64,000 bases of DNA from Pirellula staleyi DSM 6068 (GTDB lineage Bacteria; Planctomycetota; Planctomycetia; Pirellulales; Pirellulaceae), in contig NC_013720.1 in the NCBI RefSeq assembly GCF_000025185.1, positions 5,270,001 to 5,334,000 of the forward strand, read 5' to 3'. This document shows positions 41,532 through 51,063 of the stretch, in pieces. The translations under genes and the position numbers were made by a program. Position 1 is the first letter of the stretch. The number at the start of each line of letters is the position of its first letter. The notes beneath the pieces are model-generated. The model saw nothing but the letters and a program-made list of their open reading frames with translations, made no database searches and had not been told where the DNA came from.

Positions 41532-42125
41532 CACAAGGCGCTCCGACTTGTTTCAGTTCTCTCCAAAGGAAAAACCACCCCGAGAACGAAACTCAAGTTC
41601 GACCGCATCGCCTCCCGCCCAGGCTGTGGGTCCGAGATCATCGGCCGGACTCATTTTTGCGAGTGCCGGGGCTGGTGATCATTTTATCGGCGGCTCGAGG
41701 GACGGAACCCACCTTGAGCAGATTTTCTCCGTCGTTCAGCGGCTTAACGTGTCGGGCCTGCTCGTTGATCACGTCAGCTTCGCTGGATAAACCACCTTCT
41801 GCTTTCGTGGAGGTCGCATCAAGTTCGGCGGTTGGCGGTTGAGCAGGGGTTCGTCGCTGAAGCGGACCAGAATCGTGCCTATCCCCCGATTTTCCATGGA
41901 GCATGGTGACAGGAATACCTTGGGGAAAGACCACTTCGCGAGCCTCGTCTGGCATCGAAATGCCATGCTGCTGAAAAGCGAGTTTCACCAGACGAATTAC
42001 CGACGACCGCACCTTCAACCAGCTATGCTCGCGGCCATTGAGCCAGAAGAAAACCCGCAGATTAACCGTTGATGTCCCTAGAGCCTGTTATTGACTTATC
42101 TGCTTGCAATTGCTGTAGTTAGGGG

Positions 42126-42584
42126 ATGAAACACACGACAGGGAAGTCGTATCCCAGCGACGTAACGGATGCGGAGTGGGAATTCCTGCTCCCTTACTTA
42201 AGCCTCATGCGCGAGGATGTGCCGCAGCGTTCCTATTCACTGCGCGACCAGTTTAACGCCATGCGCTACGTGGTGAAAACAGGAATCCAGTGGGACTTCC
42301 TGCCGCATGAAATGCCTCCGTGGCGGGCCGTCTATCAACAAATGCGACGCTGGTTCGAAGCGGGAGTCTTTGAGGAAATTGCGCAAGACCTCAGGCTGAT
42401 GGTGCGTCTTTTGGAAGGACGTGACGAACAGCCAACCGCTGTGATCATGGATGCGCGGACACTCCAATCGACGCCTGAAAGTGGTGGCCGCGCGGGATAC
42501 GACGGTGCGAAGAAAAAGAAGGGCCAATATTGCCGTCGATACACTGGGAAATCTGCTGGCGGTTTACATCACTGCAGCCAATGA
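42126..42584 (+). CDS. IS5-family transposase, frame A (N-terminal part)
   Basis: 152 residues, starting with the family block SYPSDVTDAEWEFLLPYL, then YSLRDQFNAMRYVVKTGIQWDFLPHEMPPW and MDARTLQSTPESGGRAGYDGAKKKKG, which carries the first part of the catalytic core. After the lysine run the frame loses similarity and ends; the rest of the protein continues in the +1 frame. A functional transposase would need a ribosomal frameshift at GCGAAGAAAAAGAAGGGC (about 42506-42530), or this copy carries a frameshift mutation there. Confidence 0.85.
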   Translation: MKHTTGKSYPSDVTDAEWEFLLPYLSLMREDVPQRSYSLRDQFNAMRYVVKTGIQWDFLPHEMPPWRAVYQQMRRWFEAGVFEEIAQDLRLMVRLLEGRDEQPTAVIMDARTLQSTPESGGRAGYDGAKKKKGQYCRRYTGKSAGGLHHCSQ

Positions 42585-42924
42585 GCAAGACCGCGACCAA
42601 GTCGCCATCCTCTCGCAGAGAGTGCAAGAGGTGACGGGCAGCAATGTGGAGATAGCGTACGTCGATCAAGGCTATACGGGCGCCGCAGCAGCCGAGCAGG
42701 CTGAAGCATCCTCGATAAGATTACAAGTTATAAAACATACCGAGACCAAGCGAGGCTTTGTCCTATTGCCACGCCGCTGGGTTGTTGAGCGCACCTTTGG
42801 TTGGCTGAGTCGCTTCCGCCGTCTCGCGCGTGATTATGAGAGACTCACCGTCACGCTCACCAACTTCCACTGGCTCGCCTTCCTCACCATACTCCTCGCA
42901 AAAATCTACAGACAAAGTCAATAA
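42451..42924 (+). CDS. IS5-family transposase, frame B (C-terminal part)
   Basis: In the +1 frame relative to frame A. The real similarity begins at ANIAVDTLGNLLAVYITAAN (about 42529), followed by YVDQGYTG (second catalytic Asp) and RRWVVERTFGWLSRFRRLARDYERL (the final Glu of the DDE triad), ending near the right inverted repeat. The ATG at 42451 is only the first in-frame start and lies upstream of the point where the frames must join, so this part is probably expressed only as an A-B fusion. Confidence 0.8.
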   Translation: MRGHSNRRLKVVAARDTTVRRKRRANIAVDTLGNLLAVYITAANEQDRDQVAILSQRVQEVTGSNVEIAYVDQGYTGAAAAEQAEASSIRLQVIKHTETKRGFVLLPRRWVVERTFGWLSRFRRLARDYERLTVTLTNFHWLAFLTILLAKIYRQSQ

Positions 42925-44041
42925 CTGGCTCTAGGCTCTCGACCAGCACCGATGGCTCGGGGTCGTTCAGAACGGCTGGATGGTCCGCCAACACTTTCCG
43001 TGCAATTTCCTGCGCCTCGTTGATCGAATCATCGTAGCCAATACCAACGCCAAAGTCCTCGCGCCGGTTGACGTTCGTGGTGAAGTTGCGGAGGTTGCTT
43101 TTGTAGACAGTAGAGTTCGGGATCTGCACAAGATTGCCATCGAGTGTCATCAGGATGGTGGTTCGCACATTCAGTTGCTGCACATAACCGGTGACTCCCG
43201 TCACCTCGACCAAGTCACCTGTCTCGAACGGACGCTGCATGCTGAGGAAGATGCTGGCCAGAAAATTCTCGGTAATGTCACGAAAGGCAATTCCAACGGC
43301 CAAACCGACCAGTCCCGTACCTCCCACCACCGTCAGTGCTAGTTGGGTCAAGCCGGAGACTCGCAGAATGATGTAGACGCCCAAGAGCAAAACCAACACA
43401 CCCACGGATCGGGCCATCACATTTCGCAGCAAATTGGCCCGGACTCTTGCGAGAAGAAAACTCCGCGCAGCGCGGGTAGCCAGCACTCCAGCGATGGCAA
43501 AGAGCGCCAGAATAAGTAGTCCAAAGAAGAAAAAGGGGAGCGAGCGAATGACATCGCGCCACAGGACAAGCAATCCACTCGAGGCAGGACTGAAATCCCA
43601 CACTGATGGTTCTAGCACTTCCATCCGATTTGCCACGGCGACCACATCCTGAGTGTTCCGTGCCAAATCGCCAGCCCATTTTTTGAGTTCATCGGTCTCG
43701 GCCCCACCATTCAGAAAGACGACCCCTTCGCGAACCTCAATTCGAGGTTCGATAAACCACCCGGTGGCATCGAGCACACTCTGAAGTCGCTTGCCAATTT
43801 CTTCATCGCGAGCGACGGGCTTGATGTCCACCTTCGCAGTTGCCGGGGCGAGGTCTTCTTTCTCATGAGCCGAGACTCTCGATGGAGTGTCGGCCGCGCG
43901 CTCCGGCGACTGTGCCACGAGAGTCGTCGAAAGTGGGCCGCAAGCGCCGAAGACCAGCGTCACGGTTAACATGACGCGACAGCAATAGCCGACCATGATT
44001 CGTCTCCGGCGATGCTGCTACGTTCACGGCCCCATCGAGTA

Positions 44042-44413
44042 CTAGCCCGATGAACCCAGGGTAATGGAGCGATCTTCGGCATGTGCAGCCCGAGGCTGAG
44101 CCGTCAACTCGGCAGGAGTCGATTCGGCAGCGGACTCTCCACCAGAGAGCTGCAGATCTTCCAGCGAGCATTTGAGAATAAGATTGTCAGTGGCGCTCGA
44201 TACCTCGCTAATTGGGATGTGAATGGCCTGTGTTCCAAACCAAGGCCGCTTGAGCTTCAGCTCGTCCAAGATCGCCCGATTGAGATTGACTTCCAAAGTC
44301 ACTAAGTGCCATGTCTCAATATCGACAGACATGTCGGCAACGGTACCAATATTACGACCTTGTTGGTCGATCATATTAAGGCCAATCAGATTTGTAACCT
44401 TCGATTTTGTCAT
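44042..44413 (-). CDS. PRC-barrel domain protein
   Basis: 123 residues from the ATG at 44413 (AAGGA eight bases upstream; a TTG farther out is rejected). NLIGLNMIDQQGRNIGTVADMSVDIETWHLVTLEVNL is a PRC-barrel, the small beta-barrel also found in RimM and photosynthetic reaction centre H. A second strand pair is in IHIPISEVSSATDNLILKCSLEDL. The last 30 residues are Ala/Glu-rich. Stand-alone PRC-barrel proteins are often stress-induced or bind RNA or proteins; the role here is unknown. It lies 45 bases upstream of mscS on the same strand and may be transcribed with it. Confidence 0.82.
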   Translation of the reverse strand: MTKSKVTNLIGLNMIDQQGRNIGTVADMSVDIETWHLVTLEVNLNRAILDELKLKRPWFGTQAIHIPISEVSSATDNLILKCSLEDLQLSGGESAAESTPAELTAQPRAAHAEDRSITLGSSG

Positions 44414-45098
44414 TTTCAGATCCTTAAAGAATAGATTCGACAGTTGAGAGCGTCTAAAGAGAGTCAATTAGTAGATGGAACATGCACCACTATTGAGTAG
44501 TGGTTATTCCAGGGTGTGTTAGGGATCTCGATCGATACGTGAATTACCTGTCGATGCGACACGCATCGACAGCGACCATCATCAGCGACATTACAGTGAA
44601 AACTGAATGGATATAGAGACCTATTACTCGGCTCTAGGGTGGAAGAATGCTTACAATCGGCGCGCACTATGACACTCTTGGGGTGTAGGGCAAACAAAGC
44701 TGAAGCCTGGCAAGAAACAAAAAAAGCCGGTGTGATGGAATCCTTTGGGTATTCCAAGACACCGGCTTACTATTCAACGAGCCTTCTGGTCTCCCAGTCT
44801 GCTCTTCAATTAGTCATCCGAACCAATTCGCAGCGACGTGCACTGCGACGCCTCTGCCAACCGCTGTCATTATCGCAGTCGCTCCCAAGAAGGCAATGGT
44901 TCGCTCATTAATGTGGTCGCAACAGCTGTCACAGGAGCGCTGCCGAAGAAGCGTAAACCTTGTTTCCTGAAGGGATCGAAGCGTCCAGCGTAAATCCCCC
45001 TTCACTTGCCACCGCCCCTAGAGCTCTCGGTTATTCCAAACGAGGCTGAATAATCTGAAAAACTGGTTCCGTCAGACGGACTAGCTCAAGGTGATGGC
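44414..45098. other. Long intergenic region
   Basis: 685 bases between the PRC-barrel gene and the small lipoprotein gene, both on the minus strand. Frames on either strand look like noise. The one clear structure is the hairpin at 44724-44768. Confidence 0.5.
44718..44768 (-). terminator. Terminator on the minus strand
   Basis: AAGCCGGTGT (44724-44733) pairs perfectly with ACACCGGCTT (44759-44768), with an inner GGAAT/ATTCC stem. On the minus strand the hairpin is followed by a T-run (the A-run at 44718-44723). It is probably the end of the lipoprotein transcript, some 330 bases beyond that gene. Confidence 0.75.
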
Positions 45099-45311
45099 TC
45101 ACGAACCTTGGATGGCTTCTTTCATGTCTTGGCCTGCCTCTTTGACAGCATCGCCAGCGTCTTCGGCGGCATCACGAAGTTCTTCGTTGGGGCGGGCATC
45201 AATCGCATCCTTGATTCCGTTGGGCTGGTTGGAGTCTGACTTCTGCCCACAGCCCGACAGGATGAGAAGCGTGCTGGCGATAAGCAGGTAGCGATGCAAA
45301 TTCAGTTTCAT
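45099..45311 (-). CDS. Small lipoprotein
   Basis: 70 residues from the ATG at 45311. A short signal peptide (KLNLHRYLLIASTLLILSGC) ends in the lipobox LSGC, so the protein should be lipid-anchored after the cysteine. The mature part is small, acidic and helical (KDAIDARPNEELRDAAEDAGDAVKEAGQDMKEAI), resembling short helical stress proteins of the YtxH/entericidin kind. The sequence does not show whether it is retained in the inner membrane or moved to the outer. Upstream frames that extend it to 45692 carry no similarity and would bury the signal peptide. Confidence 0.8.
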   Translation of the reverse strand: MKLNLHRYLLIASTLLILSGCGQKSDSNQPNGIKDAIDARPNEELRDAAEDAGDAVKEAGQDMKEAIQGS

Positions 45312-45799
45312 GTTTATGCTCTTTTGGGGAGGGCCGGGGCTAGTGACAGAATCGACTGTAGCAAGAACGTGAAAAATTAGCCCGAGCAGTATCTTCGGAA
45401 TCGCAAACAGGCTCCGAGTTCTGCAGAGCCGAGCGCGGGTGGTTTTTCCTGAGAAAATATCGCGGCGTAATGCATGCAAGAAATCGTGCGTGCAAACCCG
45501 AGAGAAAGGTCGGTTTGGAAGGGCTGAATCAATTTTTTTCCCGCCATGGCCGTTCTCTGCCGGTTCTGCGGGACATTGGGCCGACAAATTCGTAGCGTGA
45601 TCCGGGCCCCCCAATAGAATAAGAGGGAGGGACAACCACCCGCTTGTCGGCCACTGGCTGTGTCGTCGGCCGCCAGTGCGAAGATTAGCCAAGGACGGTT
45701 ACTCGCAGCGCGTGTCACAGCGACCGTGGGGGCGTCCTAAGTTCTTGTCGGCGATTGCCGTCGGCTCTTTGAGTTACTCGCAGCTGAGAAACTGGAACC
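45312..45799. other. Intergenic region between divergent lipoprotein and adhesin genes
   Basis: 488 bases that should carry both promoters. No box pair or hairpin good enough to name was found. Confidence 0.45.
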
Positions 45800-48700
45800 A
45801 TGCCCCAGCAGAATCGTCGAACTGTTCGCACCGATCGCCAGAAGCAGAGTGCACGTCAGCGTTGCGCAAAGGTGCAGGCTCGAAAATTTTTGTTCGAGAA
45901 CCTGGAACAGCGCACCGTGCTGGCTAGTTCGATTACTGGGGCTGTTTACCTAGACGCCAACAACGATGGTGTGCGGGGAGCGAGCGAAGTGGGGGTTCCC
46001 GGGGTGCAAATCACCCTGACTGGCACCGACAGCAGCAATAACAGTGTGACGCGAACGACGCTTACCTCTAACACTGGGTCATGGTCGTTTGAAGGTTTGG
46101 CAACTGGCACTTATACCGTCAGCGAGCGTCAGCCAACGGCGATGCTGGATGGCAAAGATGCATCGGCTTTCAGTGGCAGCGTGGTGGGAAGCGATACGAT
46201 CTCGAGCATTGTGCTGGGGGCCGATCAAGCCGCGTCGGGGCTGAACTTTGGCGAGCGTGGCATTCTGCCGCAATACATTGGTCCGCAGTGGCAGTTTGCT
46301 TCGTCGGGTTCGCAAGAGGCCTTGTTCCGCGAGACGATTGCACAAGCGGAGGCTCTCGCTGGAAATACAGATCTAGCGGCTCAGATTCGCGCAGGAAGTG
46401 GCACGAGCACCAACGTTGCGCCGGTCGGCACGAGCGACACCTACAGCACGACTCCTGGCACCGCTATCACAATTACAGCAGCCAATGGTGTGCTGGCCAA
46501 CGACACCGATGCCAATGGCAACACGCTCACTGCTTCGCTGGTGGGGAACGTGACCAACGGCACACTGACGCTCAACGCCAATGGTTCCTTCACCTACACG
46601 CCGAACGCCAATTTCAGCGGCACCGATACTTTTACTTATCGCGCCAGCGATGGTTCGCTCACATCCGGCGTAACGACGGTCACCATCACCGTCGCTGCCA
46701 CCAACACTGCGCCGGTGGCGACAGCCGATTCGTACAACGCCACCGAAGATACTCCGCTGACCGTGGCCGCCGCTTCCGGGGTGCTGGCCAACGACACCGA
46801 CGCGCAGAACAACACCCTCACGGCGAGCGTTGTCGCTGGTCCTACGAGTGGCACGCTGACCCTGAACGCCAACGGTTCGTTCACCTACACGCCGAACGCC
46901 AATTTCAGCGGCATCGATACGTTTACCTATCGGGCGAGCGATGGAAGTTTGAATTCAGCCAACACGACTGTCACCATCACCGTCGCGCCGGTCAACGATC
47001 CACCGGTGGCGGGGAATGATTCGTACAGCACCACCACCGACACAGCACTCACGGTCCCGGTGGCGACCGGCATTCTTGCCAACGATACCGATGTCGAGAA
47101 CAGCACGCTCACAGCCACCGTGGTTGCGCAGCCAGCCAGCGGCACTCTGACACTCAATGCCAACGGCTCGTTCACCTACACACCCAATACAGGGTTCACT
47201 GGCACCGATACGTTTACCTATCGGGCCAATGATGCAGCCGCCGACTCGGGTGTTGCCACCGTTACTATCACGGTGGCTGCGCCCAATGCAGCCCCGGTCG
47301 CCGTCGCCGACAATTACAACGCCACCGAAGACACCGCGCTCACCATCAATGCAGCTGCAGGGGTGCTGGCAAACGATACCGACAGCGATAGCGATCCGCT
47401 CACCGCTACGATCGTCGCGCAGCCCACGAGTGGCACCTTGACCTTGAATGCCGATGGGTCGTTCACCTATACCCCCAGCGCGAACTTCAACGGCACCGAC
47501 ACGTTCACCTATCGCGCCAGCGATGGGACGGTAAACTCGCCAGTCGCCACCGTCACGATCACCGTGGCGGCTGTCAACGATCCCCCTGTGGCGAGTAACG
47601 ATAACTACTCGACCGCCGAGGATACGCCCCTCACCATCGCCGCGCCTGGCGTCCTCGGAAACGATACCGATGTCGATGGCAACACGCTCACCGCTATCGT
47701 CGTGACTCAGCCCACGAGTGGCACACTCACGCTCAATGCCAACGGCTCCTACACGTATACCCCCACCTCTGGCTTCAACGGTACCGATACGTTTACGTAC
47801 AAAGCCAACGATGGGACTGCCGACTCAAACACTGCCACGGTAACAATTGTCGTCGGCACAGCGAATCAAACACCGGTCGCCGTCGCCGATAGCTACAACG
47901 CCACCGAAGACACCACGCTGACCGTGAATGTGGCAAGTGGTGTTCTGGCCAACGATACCGATGGCAACAACGACACGCTGATGGCGGCAGTTGTGACAGG
48001 CCCCACCAGCGGAACGTTAACGCTCAATGCGAATGGATCGTTCTCCTACACACCAAACGCCAACTTCAGCGGCACGGATACCTTCACCTACACAGCGAGC
48101 GATGGTCAGGCGACATCGAGTGCTGTTGTCGTCACGATCACCGTAGCGGCTGTCAACGACGCGCCAGTGGCGACCGAAGATTCCTATACCACCGCGGAAG
48201 ATACTGCGCTCACCATTGCCGTCCCGGGTGTGCTGACCAACGATACCGATGTCGAAGGGACTTCGCTCACCGTGGTGGTGGTCGATCAGCCGGTGCACGG
48301 CACACTCACTCTCAATCCCAACGGCTCGTTTACTTACATGCCGTTCCTGAACTTCTCGGGAACCGACACCTTCACATACCGCGCTAGCGATGCGACAAGT
48401 GAGTCGAACCTAGCGACCGTCACGATCACCGTGACCGCTGAAAACGATCCCCCTGTCGCCACCAACGACACCTACACCGTCGATGAAGATGCAGCGCTCA
48501 CCGTCAACGCTGCGTCGGGAGTTTTGGATAACGACACCGATGCCGAGGACAGCACGCTCACCGCTGCTGTGGTTGATCAGCCGACAAACGGCACGCTGAC
48601 GCTGATTAGCGACGGTTCGTTCACCTACACTCCCGATGCGAATTTCAGCGGCACTGATTCGTTCACCTATCGCGCCAATGACGGAACGGCCGAGTCGAAT

Positions 48701-50812
48701 CTGGCCACTGTTACCATCACAGTCGCGCCGGTGAACGACGCACCGCTGGCCACCAACGATGCCTATGCCACCGGCGTCGACGAACAACTAGTAATCGCGC
48801 TCCCGGGCGTGCTAGCCAACGATACCGACGCCGATGGCAACAGCCTCACCGCTGCGGTGGTCGACAACCCCACTTCGGGCACACTCACGCTCAACAGCGA
48901 CGGCTCGTTCACCTATACACCTGGCAGCGGCTTTCAAGGGACCGACACGTTCACCTATCGCGCCAGCGATGGAACTACCACTTCGAACCTTGCCACAGTC
49001 ACGATCACGGTGAATTCTGCGCCGGTGGCTGTCAACGATCTCTATTCAACCGACGAAGATACGCCACTTGCGATCACACTCCCGGGCGTTTTAGGCAATG
49101 ACACGGACGCCGATAGCGACACGCTCACCGCAGTGGTCGTAACTCAGCCGACCAGCGGCACACTCGCGCTCAACGCCGATGGCTCGTTCACCTACACGCC
49201 GAACGCCAACTTCAGCGGCACCGATAGCTTTACCTATCGCGCTAATGATGGCTTCGAAAACTCGAACATCGCTACCGTCACCATCACGGTGAATTCGGTG
49301 AACGATGCTCCCGTCGCCACCGCCGACTCCTACAGCACACCCACCGACACCGCACTGGTTGTTAGTGGGGCAGGGGTGCTCGCCAACGATACTGATACCG
49401 ACGGCGACGATCTCACCGCTGTCGTCGTCGATCAGCCAACCAGTGGGTCGCTCGCGTTCAACGCCGATGGGACCTTCACTTACACACCCAGCAGTGGTTT
49501 CCAGGGAACCGACAGCTTCACCTATCAGGCGAGCGACGGTCTGGCGAATTCGAACGTTGTGACCGTAACGATCACCGTCAATAACGCCCCGGTGGCAGTC
49601 GCTGATAGTTATACGACCGACGAAGATACCCCGCTTACAGTCGCCATCGAGGGAGTCCTTGAAAACGATACAGATGCAGATGCCGACACACTCACCGCCG
49701 CCGTGGTCGACCAGCCTGCGCACGGCTCTCTCACGCTCAATAGCAATGGCACTTTCACCTACACACCCGAGACCAATTTCAGCGGCACCGATACCTTCAC
49801 CTATCGCGCAAGCGATGGGATCAACGATTCGATTCTTGCTACGGTCACCATCACGGTGACGGCGGTCAACGATGTCGCGATCGGTACGAATAAGACCTAC
49901 GATGCGACGCAAGATGTCCCCCTCGCGATCAACGCCGCAAGCGGCCTGCTCACCGGCGCAACCGACGCCGAGAACGATACCCTAAGCGCAGTTCTCGTTG
50001 GCACTCCCATCGGAGGAACGGTCGATCTCAATTCCGATGGCTCCTTCACCTTCACCCCCAATGCTGGGTTCTCGGGGGCCGCGAGCTTCACTTTCGTCAT
50101 CAACGATGGCACCGCTGATTCAGCCACCTACACTGCCTCCATCGACGTGATCCCGACCGCTGTCAACACGGCTCCGGTTGCAGTGGCCGACAGCTACACG
50201 CTCGATGAAGATACACCTCTGGTCGTGGATGCACTCGCCGGACTTTTGGCTAACGATAGCGATGCCGAGAGCGACTCTCTTACCATCGAAGTGGTCGATT
50301 CTCCTGCGAGCGGCACACTCAACCTGTCGGGGGATGGCTCGTTCACCTATACCCCCGCTCCCAACGTCAACGGCACTGTGACGTTCACGTACAAGCTCAG
50401 CGATGGAACCGCCGACTCGGCCACGGTGACAGTCACGCTCAACATCACACCGGCAAACGACCCGCCCGTGGCGGTGAGTCAGTCGTACGCTACAGCCGAG
50501 AACACAGCACTTACCATCAGTGCTCCGGGATTACTGACCGGCGGTTCAGACGTCGACGGGAGCGACGTACTCTCGGCTGTGAAACTGACCGATCCTGCTA
50601 GCGGCACGGTGACGGTCAATGCCGATGGGTCGTTTGTCTACACACCAAGCAGTGGATTTGCCGGAACCGACTCGTTCACCTTCGCCCTAAGCGACGGCAC
50701 CACGAACTCGGCTCCCGCCACCGTCACCATTGAAGTAGGTGGGGAAGGGGAGCCCTGGATGGGGTCGCTCATCGACCAAATCTTCGGCGAAAACGAAGAC
50801 TGGATGGCGTAG
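45800..50812 (+). CDS. Large surface adhesin with 15 cadherin-like repeats
   Basis: 1670 residues. The basic N-terminus with FENLEQRTVLASS (about 32-44) resembles the planctomycete LEPR-XLL-type export motif. An SdrD-B-like domain follows (TGAVYLDANNDGVRGASEVGVPGVQITLTG, 46-155). From about 205 to 1640 there are 15 tandem cadherin-like (Big_9/VCBS-type) domains of roughly 95 residues. Each opens APVAxxDxYxTxEDTxL and contains GVLANDTDxxxxTLTA, GTLTLNxNGSFTYTP and GTDTFTYRASDG. The conserved Asp/Asn positions are those that bind Ca2+ between such domains. A short tail (GEGEPWMGSLIDQIFGENEDWMA) ends the protein; no sortase or transmembrane anchor is seen. It is presumably a cell-surface or matrix adhesin. 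Repeat domains 10-12 are slightly shorter than the rest. Confidence 0.9.
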   Translation: MPQQNRRTVRTDRQKQSARQRCAKVQARKFLFENLEQRTVLASSITGAVYLDANNDGVRGASEVGVPGVQITLTGTDSSNNSVTRTTLTSNTGSWSFEGLATGTYTVSERQPTAMLDGKDASAFSGSVVGSDTISSIVLGADQAASGLNFGERGILPQYIGPQWQFASSGSQEALFRETIAQAEALAGNTDLAAQIRAGSGTSTNVAPVGTSDTYSTTPGTAITITAANGVLANDTDANGNTLTASLVGNVTNGTLTLNANGSFTYTPNANFSGTDTFTYRASDGSLTSGVTTVTITVAATNTAPVATADSYNATEDTPLTVAAASGVLANDTDAQNNTLTASVVAGPTSGTLTLNANGSFTYTPNANFSGIDTFTYRASDGSLNSANTTVTITVAPVNDPPVAGNDSYSTTTDTALTVPVATGILANDTDVENSTLTATVVAQPASGTLTLNANGSFTYTPNTGFTGTDTFTYRANDAAADSGVATVTITVAAPNAAPVAVADNYNATEDTALTINAAAGVLANDTDSDSDPLTATIVAQPTSGTLTLNADGSFTYTPSANFNGTDTFTYRASDGTVNSPVATVTITVAAVNDPPVASNDNYSTAEDTPLTIAAPGVLGNDTDVDGNTLTAIVVTQPTSGTLTLNANGSYTYTPTSGFNGTDTFTYKANDGTADSNTATVTIVVGTANQTPVAVADSYNATEDTTLTVNVASGVLANDTDGNNDTLMAAVVTGPTSGTLTLNANGSFSYTPNANFSGTDTFTYTASDGQATSSAVVVTITVAAVNDAPVATEDSYTTAEDTALTIAVPGVLTNDTDVEGTSLTVVVVDQPVHGTLTLNPNGSFTYMPFLNFSGTDTFTYRASDATSESNLATVTITVTAENDPPVATNDTYTVDEDAALTVNAASGVLDNDTDAEDSTLTAAVVDQPTNGTLTLISDGSFTYTPDANFSGTDSFTYRANDGTAESNLATVTITVAPVNDAPLATNDAYATGVDEQLVIALPGVLANDTDADGNSLTAAVVDNPTSGTLTLNSDGSFTYTPGSGFQGTDTFTYRASDGTTTSNLATVTITVNSAPVAVNDLYSTDEDTPLAITLPGVLGNDTDADSDTLTAVVVTQPTSGTLALNADGSFTYTPNANFSGTDSFTYRANDGFENSNIATVTITVNSVNDAPVATADSYSTPTDTALVVSGAGVLANDTDTDGDDLTAVVVDQPTSGSLAFNADGTFTYTPSSGFQGTDSFTYQASDGLANSNVVTVTITVNNAPVAVADSYTTDEDTPLTVAIEGVLENDTDADADTLTAAVVDQPAHGSLTLNSNGTFTYTPETNFSGTDTFTYRASDGINDSILATVTITVTAVNDVAIGTNKTYDATQDVPLAINAASGLLTGATDAENDTLSAVLVGTPIGGTVDLNSDGSFTFTPNAGFSGAASFTFVINDGTADSATYTASIDVIPTAVNTAPVAVADSYTLDEDTPLVVDALAGLLANDSDAESDSLTIEVVDSPASGTLNLSGDGSFTYTPAPNVNGTVTFTYKLSDGTADSATVTVTLNITPANDPPVAVSQSYATAENTALTISAPGLLTGGSDVDGSDVLSAVKLTDPASGTVTVNADGSFVYTPSSGFAGTDSFTFALSDGTTNSAPATVTIEVGGEGEPWMGSLIDQIFGENEDWMA

Positions 50813-51063
50813 CTCAGCCTCAGATTTTCCATGTGGCTGCAGGAAAGCCCGCGCCTTGATGCATTCACAGATGATGCATGCACAGCAGCACTAGCAAGTC
50901 GCTGATGTGTCGCGCTCACGTGGTACTTTGCGCCCTCTAGTAAAGCTTTTCCGACAAACGTGGCTTTAACGGTCACAAAAGGTTGAACGACAAGGAAAGG
51001 TTTGACGATACCCTAACGCGAGGGGCTCAAGTCAGCTGTTACTCTGTCGGTGGAGAGACACGG

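Larger units (their letters stand above)
42082..42930 (+). mobile_element. IS5-family insertion sequence, 849 bp
   Basis: Terminal inverted repeats AGCC(T/A)GTTATTGACTT at 42082-42097 and 42915-42930 match at 15 of 16 positions. Between them lie two overlapping transposase frames on the plus strand. Length, ends, CTAG duplication and transposase type agree with the IS427/ISL2-like part of the IS5 family. It sits inside the mscS gene, in the opposite orientation to it. Confidence 0.92.
42078..42934. repeat. CTAG target-site duplication flanking the IS
   Basis: CTAG at 42078-42081 and CTAG at 42931-42934 directly border the inverted repeats. The four-base YTAR-type target is usual for the IS5 family. 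Confidence 0.85.
41638..43996 (-). pseudogene. MscS-type mechanosensitive channel gene split by an IS5-family element
   Basis: The N-terminal part (43996 to 42931) has a signal peptide, a BON-like domain (GKRLQSVLDATGWFIEPRIEVREGVVFLNGGAET), transmembrane helices and the start of the MscS channel core (GLVGLAVGIAFRDITENFLASIFL, DLVEVTGVTGYVQQLNVR). It breaks off after VLVESL. The C-terminal part (42077 to 41638) continues GTSTVNLRVFFWLNGREHSW...QQHGISMPDEAREVVFPQG, the end of the MscS fold plus a Pro/Thr-rich tail. Removing the IS and one CTAG copy joins the parts in frame to about 501 residues with no other lesion, so the insertion is recent. Without excision the channel is truncated and probably inactive. 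Confidence 0.92.

Noticed and set aside
45312-45692. N-terminal extension of the small lipoprotein gene
   Set aside because: It would place over 120 unrelated residues before an evident lipoprotein signal peptide and lipobox.
46400-50760. Regularly spaced DNA repeats that might suggest a CRISPR array
   Set aside because: The period is about 280 bases and follows protein domains in one open frame; these are cadherin-like coding repeats.
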